A stretch of 64,000 bases of DNA, from assembly GCA_964605155.1 (NCBI GenBank), contig CAZSAK010000003.1:1-64000 (forward strand), read 5' to 3'. Positions within the stretch are counted from its first letter, which is position 1. Each line of letters starts with the position of its first letter. Position numbers and translations under genes: made by a program. The DNA is from CAZSAK01 sp964605155. GTDB lineage: Bacteria; Pseudomonadota; Gammaproteobacteria; SZUA-140. The notes under the pieces are model-generated. The model worked only from the letters and a program-made list of their open reading frames with translations. It was not told the DNA's origin and made no database searches. This document shows positions 9,483 to 18,957 of this stretch, piece after piece.

Positions 9483-11576
9483 CTATTTGACCCGCATTCC
9501 CGGTTGCGCGCCCGCCTCGGGCTGAATGAGCCACAGGTCCTTACCGCCGGGACCGGCGGCCAGTACCATACCTTCCGAGGTGCCAAAGCGCATCTTGCGC
9601 GGCGCAAGATTCGCCACCATCACGGTGAGCCTGCCTTGCAGTTCATCAGGGGTGTATCTTGATTTGATACCCGCAAAAACATTGCGGGTTTCACCGCCGA
9701 TATCGAGTGTCAGACGCAACAGTTTATCCGCGCCTTCGACATGCTCGGCCTTTTCAATGCGTGCAATACGCAGGTCGATCTTTGCGAAGTCGTCATACGG
9801 GATCATCTCGGCAATCGCTTCGGTGGCGTGTTGCTGCATCTCCGCGTGACGTGCAGGTGAATGGGTTGTGGCTTCGGGCGACGGAGGTTCGTGGATATCG
9901 GGTTTGCTTTCGTCAATCATGGCGGTTACCTGTGTTTCCTCGATTCGTTGTGCAAGATGCCGGTAGGGTTTGATCGGGTGGTCAGTCAGCAGGTGTTCGG
10001 CATCGCTCCATACAAGCGGGTGGATGTTGAGAAATGATTCGACCTTTTCGGCCAGTCGCGGGATGATCGGCCTGAGATAGAGCGTCAACAGCCGGAAGGC
10101 ATTCATGGCGGTACTGCATACCTGATGCAGGCGCTCGGTCTGTGCGGGGTCCCTGGCGAGGTCCCAGGGCTTGAATTCGTTGATGTATTCATTGGCGATA
10201 TCGGCAAGCGCCATGATCTCCCGTACGGCCTCACCAAGTTGTCGTTTCTCATAGAGATAGGCGATGGCCTCGGCCTTTTCCTGAAGACGTCTCAGCAACT
10301 TCGTGTCGACATCGGAGCGGGTTTCACCCAGTCGGCCGTGGAAGCGCTTGCTGAGAAAACCCGCGCTGCGACTGGCGATGTTGATGTATTTGCCGATCAG
10401 GTTGCTGTTAACCCGGGCGACGAAGTCATCAATATTCAGGTCGATGTCCTCCACGCGGTCGGATAGTTTCGCGGCGAAATAATAGCGCAGGTATTCGGGA
10501 TCGAGATGGTTCAGATAGGTGCGCGCGGTGATAAACGTCCCGCGTGACTTGGACATCTTCTGCCCGTTGATCGTCAGGAAGCCGTGTACATGGATGCTGT
10601 CCGGTGTGCGATAACCGGAATAATGCAGTGTTGCCGGCCAGAACAGCGCATGGAAATAGAGGATATCCTTGCCGATAAAATGCACCAGATCACACTGGCT
10701 GTCTTTATTCCAGAAGGCATCAAAATCCATCCCCTTGCGATCACACAGATTCTTGAAACTGGCCATGTAGCCAATGGGTGCGTCCAGCCACACATACAGG
10801 TATTTGCCGGGTGCATCGGGGATCTCGAAACCGAAGTAGGGGGCATCGCGGGAAATATCCCAGTCTCTGAGACCCGCCTCAAACCATTCACCGATCTTGT
10901 TCAGTGCCTCCGGTTGCAGGGGCGGGAGTCCCTGCTGGGATGCGTCGCGGCCAGCTATCCAGTCCTTCAGGAACGCCTCGCACTGACCCAGTTTGAAAAA
11001 GAAGTGCTCTGATTCCTTTTTGATTGGGGTGGCGCCGCTGACGGCCGAAATCGGATTGATGACCTCGGTCGGGCTGTAAGTGGCACCGCATACCTCGCAG
11101 GCATCGCCGTATTGATCCTGTGCATGACATCGCGGACATTCGCCCTTGATAAAACGGTCGGGCAGGAACATCTCCTTGACCGGATCGTAAAACTGTTCGA
11201 TCGTGCGACGCTCGATGAGTCCGGCGTCTTTCAATCGCAGGTAAATCTGCCGGGATAATTCCCGGTTTTCATCCGAATTGGTCGAGTAGTAATTATCAAA
11301 CTCGATATGAAAATCACTGAAATCGGCGAGGTGTTCGGCATGCATGCGTTCGATCAGGGTCTCGGGAGTGACCCCGGACTGCTCGGCGCGCAGCATCACA
11401 GGCGTACCGTGAGTGTCATCCGCACAGACATAGTAACACTCATGGCCGCGCATCTTCTGGAAACGTACCCAGATATCCGTCTGGATATATTCCACCAGAT
11501 GTCCCAGGTGAATCGAACCGTTGGCATAGGGAAGCGCGCTGGTGACAAGGATCCTGCGTCTATCCTGCTCAGACAT
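9483..11576 (-). CDS. metG: Methionine--tRNA ligase
   Basis: Charges tRNA-Met with methionine. The 697-residue protein is a class I synthetase. It shows the HIGH-type motif HLGH (23-26), the KMSKS loop (340-344) and a zinc knuckle with C147, C150, C160 and C163. The C-terminal 100 residues (from about PYDDFAKIDLRIARIE) form the EMAP-II/Trbp111-like tRNA-binding domain found in long dimeric MetG. The gene is divergent from apbC across about 150 bp, as in many Gammaproteobacteria. Confidence 0.98.
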   Translation of the reverse strand: MSEQDRRRILVTSALPYANGSIHLGHLVEYIQTDIWVRFQKMRGHECYYVCADDTHGTPVMLRAEQSGVTPETLIERMHAEHLADFSDFHIEFDNYYSTNSDENRELSRQIYLRLKDAGLIERRTIEQFYDPVKEMFLPDRFIKGECPRCHAQDQYGDACEVCGATYSPTEVINPISAVSGATPIKKESEHFFFKLGQCEAFLKDWIAGRDASQQGLPPLQPEALNKIGEWFEAGLRDWDISRDAPYFGFEIPDAPGKYLYVWLDAPIGYMASFKNLCDRKGMDFDAFWNKDSQCDLVHFIGKDILYFHALFWPATLHYSGYRTPDSIHVHGFLTINGQKMSKSRGTFITARTYLNHLDPEYLRYYFAAKLSDRVEDIDLNIDDFVARVNSNLIGKYINIASRSAGFLSKRFHGRLGETRSDVDTKLLRRLQEKAEAIAYLYEKRQLGEAVREIMALADIANEYINEFKPWDLARDPAQTERLHQVCSTAMNAFRLLTLYLRPIIPRLAEKVESFLNIHPLVWSDAEHLLTDHPIKPYRHLAQRIEETQVTAMIDESKPDIHEPPSPEATTHSPARHAEMQQHATEAIAEMIPYDDFAKIDLRIARIEKAEHVEGADKLLRLTLDIGGETRNVFAGIKSRYTPDELQGRLTVMVANLAPRKMRFGTSEGMVLAAGPGGKDLWLIQPEAGAQPGMRVK

Positions 11577-11741
11577 GTAATGATTGGCCGTAGATCATAA
11601 GTGGTTGATTATAGCCCAGACGCGATGTGAATGTTGAACACCCCGGCGGAATAATTTAGTGTAAAATCGTCTTTTTATCATACAGCGACTGCCGTCGTCC
11701 GGTTGCGTATCCTGCGATCACCGGCGGCGATGGAGTATCGG

Positions 11742-12833
11742 GTGCCAGAAATATCACAGTTACAGGTTGAGATGGCCTTGAAGCGTTACCGGGATCCTTA
11801 CCTGGGCAAGGATCTGGTGACGGCCGGGGCCGTCAGGAACATCAGTGTGGACAACGGGCGCGTGTCCGTGGACGTGGAGTTGGGATTCCCCGCGGAGGGT
11901 TATCGCGGACAACTGGAATCCGAATTGCGGCGACAGATCGAGGCCATCGGCGGCATCAGCGCGGTGGAAGTCGCTATCAACAGTGCGATCGTCCCGCACA
12001 GCGTGCAGAAGGGCGTCAAGGCATTCACGAACATCAAGAACATCATTGCGATCGCCTCCGGCAAGGGCGGTGTCGGCAAATCCACCACGGCGGTCAATCT
12101 GGCGCTGGCGCTGTCGGCGGAGGGTGCCAATGCCGGTATCCTCGACGCCGATATCTACGGACCCAGCCAGCCCCGCATGCTGGGGGCGCACCAGAAACCC
12201 CAGACCGTCGATGGCAAATCGATGGAGCCCGTTATCAGTCACGGAATCCAGTCGATGTCGATCGGTTACCTGGTCGATGAGGAGGCTCCCATGATCTGGC
12301 GCGGGCCGATGGTCACACAGGCGCTGGAACAGTTGTTGCGGGATACCAACTGGCGTGACCTCGATTACCTGGTGGTCGATCTGCCACCCGGTACGGGTGA
12401 CACCCAGCTTACGCTGGCGCAGAAGATACCCGTGAGCGGTGCGGTAATCGTCACAACACCCCAGGATATCGCCTTGCTGGATGCACGCAAGGCACTCAAG
12501 ATGTTCGAAAAGGTCGACGTGCAGGTGCTGGGCATTATCGAAAACATGAGTACGCATATCTGCAGCAAGTGCGGGCATGAGGAACATGTATTCGGCGAAG
12601 GGGGCGGCCAGCGCATGGCCAGCCAGTACGGTGTGGATCTGCTGGGTTCCCTGCCGCTGGATATCAGCATCAGGGAAAACGCCGACGGCGGTCATCCCAG
12701 TGTGATCGCGGATCCCGACGGGCGGGTCGCGCATATCTATCGGGATATCGCACGACGGGTCAGTGCGCATTTGTCACTGCAGGCGAAGGATTACAGCGCC
12801 AAATTTCCCAATATCGTCATCCAGAATTCTTGA
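11742..12833 (+). CDS. apbC: Iron-sulfur cluster carrier protein ApbC/Mrp
   Basis: A P-loop ATPase that binds and transfers Fe-S clusters to apoproteins. I place the start at the GTG at 11742. It is preceded by GGAG with 6-bp spacing and gives the usual N-terminus PEISQLQVEMALKRY; an ATG at 11730 is the alternative. The protein has 363 residues. An N-terminal MIP18/DUF59-like domain covers about 1-85. The deviant Walker A SGKGGVGKST lies at about 106-115 and D-L-P-P-G-T-G-D follows. The cluster-binding pair CSKC is at about 274-277. It is divergent from metG and followed by dcd, a conserved arrangement. Confidence 0.96.
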   Translation: MPEISQLQVEMALKRYRDPYLGKDLVTAGAVRNISVDNGRVSVDVELGFPAEGYRGQLESELRRQIEAIGGISAVEVAINSAIVPHSVQKGVKAFTNIKNIIAIASGKGGVGKSTTAVNLALALSAEGANAGILDADIYGPSQPRMLGAHQKPQTVDGKSMEPVISHGIQSMSIGYLVDEEAPMIWRGPMVTQALEQLLRDTNWRDLDYLVVDLPPGTGDTQLTLAQKIPVSGAVIVTTPQDIALLDARKALKMFEKVDVQVLGIIENMSTHICSKCGHEEHVFGEGGGQRMASQYGVDLLGSLPLDISIRENADGGHPSVIADPDGRVAHIYRDIARRVSAHLSLQAKDYSAKFPNIVIQNS

Positions 12834-12904
12834 TCGCAACCTGCATAACAGCGAACTAACATAAACTGTCATGCCGCCGGACGGTAATGACGATAGGGAG
12901 GAGA

Positions 12905-13471
12905 ATGTCCATAAAATCTGATCACTGGATCCGCCGCATGGCCGAACGGCACGGTATGATCGAGCCTTTCGAGCATCAACAGGTCAGGGAATACAACAAC
13001 GACCGCGTCATCTCGTACGGCACATCGAGTTACGGTTACGATATCCGTTGTTCCGATGATTTCAAGATCTTCACCAATATCAATTCGGCGATCGTCGATC
13101 CGAAAAATTTCGACGCCAACAGTTTTGTCGATGTCAAATCCGATGTCTGCATCATCCCGCCGAACTCGTTTGCATTGGCCCGGACGGTGGAATATTTCCG
13201 CATCCCGCGCAATGTCCTGACGATATGTCTGGGGAAATCGACTTATGCAAGGTGCGGCATCATCGTAAATGTAACGCCTCTGGAACCGGAATGGGAAGGG
13301 CATGTGACACTGGAGTTCTCCAATACTACGCCCCTGCCGGCAAAGATCTACGCCAATGAAGGCGTTGCCCAGGTGCTGTTTTTCGAATCCGATGAGGTCT
13401 GTGCGACATCCTACAAGGACAGGGGCGGGAAGTATCAGGGGCAAAAGGGTGTGACCCTGCCCAAGGCGTAA
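12905..13471 (+). CDS. dcd: dCTP deaminase
   Basis: Converts dCTP to dUTP for thymidylate synthesis. The start at 12905 is favoured by the upstream AGGGAGGAGA ribosome site and gives MSIKSDHWIRRMAERHGM, the standard N-terminus of the homotrimeric 188-residue enzyme. Visible signature segments are SYGYDIR (nucleotide binding), S-T-Y-A-R-C-G and TPLEPEWEGHVTLE with the catalytic glutamate, and the C-terminal KYQGQKGVTLP that closes over the triphosphate. It is 71 bp downstream of apbC and possibly co-transcribed. Confidence 0.97.
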   Translation: MSIKSDHWIRRMAERHGMIEPFEHQQVREYNNDRVISYGTSSYGYDIRCSDDFKIFTNINSAIVDPKNFDANSFVDVKSDVCIIPPNSFALARTVEYFRIPRNVLTICLGKSTYARCGIIVNVTPLEPEWEGHVTLEFSNTTPLPAKIYANEGVAQVLFFESDEVCATSYKDRGGKYQGQKGVTLPKA

Positions 13472-13558
13472 TAACATTGCTGTGCTTTTTCGTTCGTTTT
13501 TTACCTTGTCTCAGCTACGCGCAGTCATTTTATAAAGTTAGTTATGACCTGGGATGAG

Positions 13559-14332
13559 TTATTCCGGGACGCTGGAGTCGGATGCCGAGGTCTTCGTCGC
13601 AGCGGCAGAAAAACCCTTCACCTCGCGTATCAGCATTGCCAGCCTGGAGTCATCCTTTTCCTGCTGTTCGATGCGTACCGGCAGATAATCCAGTTTTCTG
13701 GCACACCAGATGGTGGTGTGCCTCTCGTCGCCGATGCGTTTGAGCTTGACAGTTTCCAGCCTGCCCACCGGGGTCTCGATCCTTTCTTCTCCGAGCACGG
13801 CGAATTCATATTCCTTGAGGATGCCGCCGTCGGCAATATCGTAACGCAGGGTTTTCTTTCCCGCCTGCAGGTCGATCATCAGGGTCAACTGATAGAGTAG
13901 CTTGTCCTGGGTCTCCGGCGGGATATCCATTTGCCATGGATCATTGTTGATCGTATTGGTCACGATGCCATCCTCCCAATCGAAGCTCAGCTTGACATGA
14001 CGTTCCTTTTTGCCGCCTTCACGTTTGTAGATATATTGCAACGGCTTCGGCCTGTCATGGGCGTAGATCCATTTACTGCGCTCCAGGATCTCGTCCCTGA
14101 CGAACAGGGAAATAAATCCCGTTGCCTCCGATACGGATTCAAATACATACATCCCATCGTCTGCTTTATGCAGCCGGCGGATCACCTTGCCAACATTGAG
14201 GCTGTTTCTGCTGAAGTCGTAGGTGACGGTGAAATCGTCCGGCAGCGGCGCGGCGCTTGCCGCCTGCAGGACCGCGAACGCGGCAATTGAAGTCAACAGG
14301 GTGCGGATGTTTGTGGAAATGTTATTGGACAT
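13559..14332 (-). CDS. DUF3108 domain exported protein
   Basis: A 257-residue protein with a clear signal peptide (NIRTLLTSIAAFAVLQAASA, cleavage near residue 28), so probably periplasmic. The body matches the DUF3108 family, with F-T-V-T-Y-D-F-S-R-N-S-L-N-V-G at the start and C-A-R-K-L-D-Y-L-P-V-R-I-E near the end, and is predicted to be mostly beta-strand. The function of the family is unknown. It is convergent with dcd. The 205 bp upstream, before the M14 gene, hold no gene I can support. Confidence 0.85.
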   Translation of the reverse strand: MSNNISTNIRTLLTSIAAFAVLQAASAAPLPDDFTVTYDFSRNSLNVGKVIRRLHKADDGMYVFESVSEATGFISLFVRDEILERSKWIYAHDRPKPLQYIYKREGGKKERHVKLSFDWEDGIVTNTINNDPWQMDIPPETQDKLLYQLTLMIDLQAGKKTLRYDIADGGILKEYEFAVLGEERIETPVGRLETVKLKRIGDERHTTIWCARKLDYLPVRIEQQEKDDSRLAMLIREVKGFSAAATKTSASDSSVPE

Positions 14333-14537
14333 CTATCGAATATATCCGGAGATATGAACCAGTCATTGTATCAAAACAGTATCATAGCGTCATTTGACGT
14401 AACGGCGGCTGAATGAACCAACGGACGGTGAAAGACGTAATGTGCGGTCGATTGCCTGATATTGACCGGATCTCTCTGGTTGCCATTGTAACAGCGTACC
14501 GACTGATTTTCAGGAAGATAGAATCCTGATCGCAATC

Positions 14538-16232
14538 CTATCCCACCCTGGTCTGCGTGCGGGTGGTGCCTGCCTTTTCATGGTATGCCTTGATCCCGAC
14601 CGTGGTTCCCGGTTTTGCCGAGATGATCCATTCTGCTCTGGCTCTGTTGTCCGTGGGTTCCCTGGTCATGCCCGCCCAGTGGAAGGGGGATGTGGATTTA
14701 TGAGCGCGTCCTTCAAGCTGACCGATTTCAATCCGCGTCGAGCCGCTGACAAGACGTGCACCCTGGGTCAACTCGATCTCGCAGGTGATCCCGCGCGACT
14801 GGTTTTTGTTCCGCCCCATCTTTGTTATGTAGGTCGGCAGCCAGCCGCTGTTGGTGACAAGCGCACTGATGCGATAGGTATCATCCGAGATCTGCATGGC
14901 GGCGGTCTCGAGAAACTCGATGCGGGGCGATATCAGGTTATGCCAGATCAACCATTCGGGGAACCGTTTCAGTTCATTCTCCAGCAATGCAGGCGGCGGG
15001 TTCCAGAAACTGAACAGCGGATCCCATCCTCCCAGTTCTATCTTGCCCAGTTGCGGATGATCGAATTCATACCAGTCGATATAACCCTTGCCGTCGAGGA
15101 CCGTATCGCTCCATTTCAACAGCTTGAGATCGTCTTCAAAGGGATGTTCCTGATACCATTCGGTGAAATGATAATCGCTGATGCCGGCCTGGCGTTGCGG
15201 GCTCCAGATCTCGACAGTCCAGGCATACACGCCGAGATCTTCGTACAACCAGTCATCCAGCGCACCGGTAATCACTTGCTGCGGATCGAAGCGAAAACCG
15301 TGGTAGGCGGATACGGCGGGATAACCCGTCAGCCTGGTTCCGTTGTCAGCGATCTTTTTGAAGATGGCGAGATCGTGGCTGTCAAATTCCTCGTCGGCCT
15401 TGTAGGAGAAAGGCCGCAGTAATACACCGCTGTATGTATGAAAGGCCACACCGCCGCAGATGTTCCTGTGGTTTGCGATGAATTCAACCACGGCCCTGAC
15501 CTCGGGTTCCGAGGCAGGGAATGGCCCAGCACCCTGCTGTTCCTGTTCCGGCCGCCACTTCGCTGGAAAGTTCCGGTTGAGGTCAAGACCTTCCTTTATC
15601 CTTTGCAAAGGGATCGTTGCGCCATCATAGTCCCTGATAATGCCCTCCGGTAACAGACGGTAGTATTCTCCGCCGGTTTCCGCAGGTTCCCGGGGTACCA
15701 GCAGACGCGGTTCGGAGGGGCTGACCTTCCAGTGGCCGTCGGGATCCCTGATCCGCATGGACAATATACGCCCGTCATCGTCGACATCTTCGGCACGCAG
15801 ACCTTCCAGCGGTTCTTCTTCATAGGGGTATGGCCGTGTGCTTGAACGGATCAGTTTCGGTGGCACCGACAGTGCGAGTTCCGCACCGTCGGGATTGATA
15901 CGCGGGCAGATATAAAACACCCGCGTGTCGAGACTGCGGGTGATGTCCGGCTGATGGCCGTAACCGTTCAAAAGGGTATGAATGAGATAAAGGCAGGCAC
16001 CGGAACCGGCCAGCTCCGCTGCATGGATATTGCCGTCGACCCACAGTGCCGGTTTTTCATGATCGGCACCGCTTGCAAACTGCGTCATGGTGACTACCCA
16101 GATATCCCGGCCTTCGTGGCTCTTGCCGATCGATGACAGACTGATCAGATCCTTGTGGCCGCTTGCAAGTTGCTTGAGGATAGCGGTGAGATCATCATAT
16201 TTATAATAGATATCGAACCTGATCTGCGGCAT
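14538..16232 (-). CDS. M14 family metallocarboxypeptidase-like protein
   Basis: The 564-residue protein carries the zinc carboxypeptidase fold. H70 and E73 in GNIHAAELAGS and H265 in VAFHTYSGVLLRPF are the zinc ligands. The substrate-binding D-L-N-R-N-F-P is at about 217-223 and the catalytic glutamate is E341 in AWTVEIWSPQ. A C-terminal beta domain follows from about residue 430. There is no signal peptide, so it should act in the cytoplasm. It is divergent, across 114 bp, from the GNAT-C39/ATP-grasp operon, and I infer that it trims peptides or tags made by that operon. The substrate is not visible from sequence. Confidence 0.9.
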   Translation of the reverse strand: MPQIRFDIYYKYDDLTAILKQLASGHKDLISLSSIGKSHEGRDIWVVTMTQFASGADHEKPALWVDGNIHAAELAGSGACLYLIHTLLNGYGHQPDITRSLDTRVFYICPRINPDGAELALSVPPKLIRSSTRPYPYEEEPLEGLRAEDVDDDGRILSMRIRDPDGHWKVSPSEPRLLVPREPAETGGEYYRLLPEGIIRDYDGATIPLQRIKEGLDLNRNFPAKWRPEQEQQGAGPFPASEPEVRAVVEFIANHRNICGGVAFHTYSGVLLRPFSYKADEEFDSHDLAIFKKIADNGTRLTGYPAVSAYHGFRFDPQQVITGALDDWLYEDLGVYAWTVEIWSPQRQAGISDYHFTEWYQEHPFEDDLKLLKWSDTVLDGKGYIDWYEFDHPQLGKIELGGWDPLFSFWNPPPALLENELKRFPEWLIWHNLISPRIEFLETAAMQISDDTYRISALVTNSGWLPTYITKMGRNKNQSRGITCEIELTQGARLVSGSTRIEIGQLEGRAHKSTSPFHWAGMTREPTDNRARAEWIISAKPGTTVGIKAYHEKAGTTRTQTRVG

Positions 16233-16346
16233 AAAATCTCCTAGTAGAATCCCTGCCCTGTCAGTATAGTAATCACCTTTGACAGATCCATTATTAGGTG
16301 GCTTGACCCTTCAATTTGTCAATAAGATTTAACCGGCATATCCATA

Positions 16347-17465
16347 GTGATTAGAACCGCCAACCCCGAAGATCTGGGCGCACTGGTTGATATCGAGAAC
16401 CGCGCTTTTGCGATCGATCGTTTTTCACGGCGCAGTTTCCGTTATCTGCTGACCAAGGCAAATGCGGTCACCCTGGTGGATGACCGCGACGGCAGGATAT
16501 GCGGATATGCCATGTTGTTGTTCAATATCGGCACATCACTGGCGAGATTATATTCCCTGGCGATAGATCCCGATTACCAGGGCAGGGGTATCGGCCATGG
16601 CCTGTTGAACGCCGCCGAAAAATCGGCCATCGAAAGGGATTGTATAACGCTGCGGCTTGAGATCAGGAAGGACAACCACGCCTCGATCAGTTTTTTCGAA
16701 AAGCACGGTTACAGGCAATTCGACATACTGGAGGATTATTATGAAGATCACATGGAAGGATTGAAATATGAAAAATCGCTGGGTCCGCAGCAGAAACCGG
16801 AACTGAAGCGGGTACCGTATTACGAGCAAACGCTCGATTTTACCTGTGGACCCGCGGCGCTGATGATGGCCATGAAGGCGATAGATCCCGCTGTCGAGCT
16901 CAACCGCAAGGTCGAGCTGAGGATCTGGCGCGAATCGACCACTATCTATATGACATCGGGCCATGGCGGTTGTGGACCGTACGGCATGGCACTTGCCGCC
17001 TATCATCGCGGCTTCGATGTCGAAATCTATGTGAATGATGAACGGGCCCTGTTCATCGATTCGGTCCGCAGCGAAGAAAAAAAGGAGGTCATGCGTCTGG
17101 TGCAGGAGGATTTTATCGAGGAGCTGAAGCACCTGCCGATAACGATCAATTATCGTGCGCTCGGGCTGGACGAGATGTACGATCAATTCGACAATGGCGG
17201 GGTACCCATCGTCCTGATCAGTTCCTACCGGATCTATCGTGAAAAATTTCCTCACTGGGTGGTGGTAACAGGGTATGACGATCGCTATATCTATGTTCAT
17301 GATCCGTTTATCGACTATGACGCAGGCAAGTCCTCGACCGATTGCATCGATATGCCGATATTGAGCGCGGATTTCCAGCGTATGGCGCGTTACGGCAAGG
17401 CGGGTCAAAAGGCGGTGCTGATACTCAAGCCGCGCAAGCACAGGAAAGGCAAGGTTCCACATTAA
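16347..17465 (+). CDS. Fusion of GNAT acetyltransferase and C39-like cysteine peptidase
   Basis: The 372-residue protein combines two domains. Residues 1-140 are a RimI-like GNAT N-acetyltransferase with the acetyl-CoA loop Q-G-R-G-I-G-H-G (78-85) and the C-terminal N-x-x-S-x-x-F-F-E-K-H-G-Y. Residues 155-365 are a papain-like C39-type peptidase with Q161, the catalytic cysteine C167 in DFTCGPAALMM, H303 in FPHWVVVTGYD and D319 in YVHDPFID. All expected catalytic residues are present. There is no signal peptide or transporter module, so it is not a bacteriocin exporter. The start is a GTG with a weak ribosome site. It is followed after 19 bp by the RimK-like ligase. The family is known in Proteobacteria but I know of no defined substrate. 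Confidence 0.9.
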   Translation: MIRTANPEDLGALVDIENRAFAIDRFSRRSFRYLLTKANAVTLVDDRDGRICGYAMLLFNIGTSLARLYSLAIDPDYQGRGIGHGLLNAAEKSAIERDCITLRLEIRKDNHASISFFEKHGYRQFDILEDYYEDHMEGLKYEKSLGPQQKPELKRVPYYEQTLDFTCGPAALMMAMKAIDPAVELNRKVELRIWRESTTIYMTSGHGGCGPYGMALAAYHRGFDVEIYVNDERALFIDSVRSEEKKEVMRLVQEDFIEELKHLPITINYRALGLDEMYDQFDNGGVPIVLISSYRIYREKFPHWVVVTGYDDRYIYVHDPFIDYDAGKSSTDCIDMPILSADFQRMARYGKAGQKAVLILKPRKHRKGKVPH

Positions 17466-17484
17466 GCAACAGCAATCATAGCCG

Positions 17485-18957
17485 ATGTCATCGCATATCA
17501 TTCTGATCGAAAACAACAGGGACTGGACGACCGAATTCCCCGAGGTGGTGGTCGTGACGGCAAACGACTACCTGTCGCGCCCTGAAGATTACAAACATAA
17601 AGGCATCCGGGTTATCAATCTCTGCCGCAGTTACCGCTATCTCAGTACCGGGTATTATTGTTCCCTGCTGGCGGAGGCGCGGCTGCACAAGGTTGTGCCT
17701 ACGGTGAGAACCATCACGGATCTCAGCAGCCGGGCGATATACAGTCTCAATGTCGAGGATCTGGATGATATCGTCAACAAGCTGTTTACCAGGAAATCCC
17801 TGCACACAGCGACTGAAAATTTCGAGATCAATATCTTTTTCGGAAAATGTGAATTCCCGGATTTTCAGGATCTGGCGCGCCAGTTCTTCGATATCTTCCG
17901 CTGCCCGCTGTTCAAGGTTGAATTCCGTTTCCATGGTAAATGGAATATAGCTTCGGTAAAACCCGTATACCTCAACACACTGGACAAGGACAAATACGAA
18001 TTTTTCAGCGATGCCCTGAATACCTACCTCAGCAAGCCGTGGCGGCAGCCCAGGGCAAAGGCCGTGTCGCGCTATGATGTGGCGATCCTGCACAATCCCG
18101 CTGAAAAGCTCCCGCCGTCAAATCCGGCCGCCTTGCATAAATTCATCAGGGCAGGAAAGAAGGTCGGTCTGGACGTCGAGCTGATCGAACGGAAGGATTA
18201 TGCCAGGATTGCCGAATACGACGCGCTGTTCATCCGCGAAACCACCAGGATCGATCACTATACATATCGTTTTGCCAAAAAGAGCGAAAACGAAGGGATG
18301 GTGGTCATCGATGATCCGGATTCCATATTGAAGTGCACCAACAAGGTCTATATGGCGGAGTTACTCAAGGTCAATAATATCCCGACACCGAGGACCGTGA
18401 TTCTGAAGAAAGGTAACTTCGATGCGGTTGAAGGGATCATTGAATATCCGATGGTGCTGAAAATACCCGACGGGTCGTTTTCGCGGGGCATCTTCAAGGC
18501 GCAGGACAGGAAGCAGGCGCTGGAGATCACGGACAAGCTTTTCAAGGAGTCCGATCTGATACTCGCACAGGAATTTCTCTACACCGCATTCGACTGGCGT
18601 ATCGGTATCATCAACCGCAAGTTACTGTATGCATGCCAGTACTTTATGTCCCGCTCCCACTGGCAGGTGGTCAAACATGACGATTCGGGACGCATCCAGG
18701 AAGGCAGTTACAAGACCCTGCCGATCGAGGATGCGCCTGTTGAGGTGACACGTACGGCACTGGCAGCGGCCAATCTGATCGGTAACGGCCTGTATGGTGT
18801 CGACCTGAAGCAAAACGAATCAGGCGTGTATGTCGTCGAGATCAATGATAATCCCAATATCGATTCCGGCGTGGAAGACGCCTGCCTGGGTGATGAGTTG
18901 TATAATGCGATCATCGGCGAGTTTATTCGCAGGCTGGAATCGCGCAAATCCCCATGA
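17485..18957 (+). CDS. RimK-like ATP-grasp ligase with RLAN N-terminal domain
   Basis: A 490-residue ATP-grasp enzyme of the RimK-like amino-acid ligase group, which adds amino acids to a peptide or protein carboxylate using ATP. Residues 1 to about 200 match the RimK-like ATP-grasp N-terminal (RLAN) region, with VVVVTANDYLS, VINLCRSYRYLS and G-Y-Y-C-S-L-L-A-E-A-R. The ATP-grasp core covers about 280-480: M-V-L-K-I-P-D-G-S-F-S-R-G (ATP lysine and glycine loop), LILAQEFLYTAFDWRIG, and the metal ligands in GVDLKQ and VEINDNPNID (D440, E452, N454). It overlaps the next gene by 4 bp (ATGA). The amino acid added and the acceptor are unknown. Confidence 0.92.
   Translation: MSSHIILIENNRDWTTEFPEVVVVTANDYLSRPEDYKHKGIRVINLCRSYRYLSTGYYCSLLAEARLHKVVPTVRTITDLSSRAIYSLNVEDLDDIVNKLFTRKSLHTATENFEINIFFGKCEFPDFQDLARQFFDIFRCPLFKVEFRFHGKWNIASVKPVYLNTLDKDKYEFFSDALNTYLSKPWRQPRAKAVSRYDVAILHNPAEKLPPSNPAALHKFIRAGKKVGLDVELIERKDYARIAEYDALFIRETTRIDHYTYRFAKKSENEGMVVIDDPDSILKCTNKVYMAELLKVNNIPTPRTVILKKGNFDAVEGIIEYPMVLKIPDGSFSRGIFKAQDRKQALEITDKLFKESDLILAQEFLYTAFDWRIGIINRKLLYACQYFMSRSHWQVVKHDDSGRIQEGSYKTLPIEDAPVEVTRTALAAANLIGNGLYGVDLKQNESGVYVVEINDNPNIDSGVEDACLGDELYNAIIGEFIRRLESRKSP

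Noticed and set aside
11760..12770. 336-residue minus-strand frame opposite apbC
   Set aside because: Shadow frame rich in His, Asp and Gln, as expected for the complement of a high-GC gene; apbC motifs are unambiguous.
16548..17516. 322-residue minus-strand frame opposite the GNAT-C39 gene
   Set aside because: Shadow; the plus-strand protein has two complete sets of catalytic residues.
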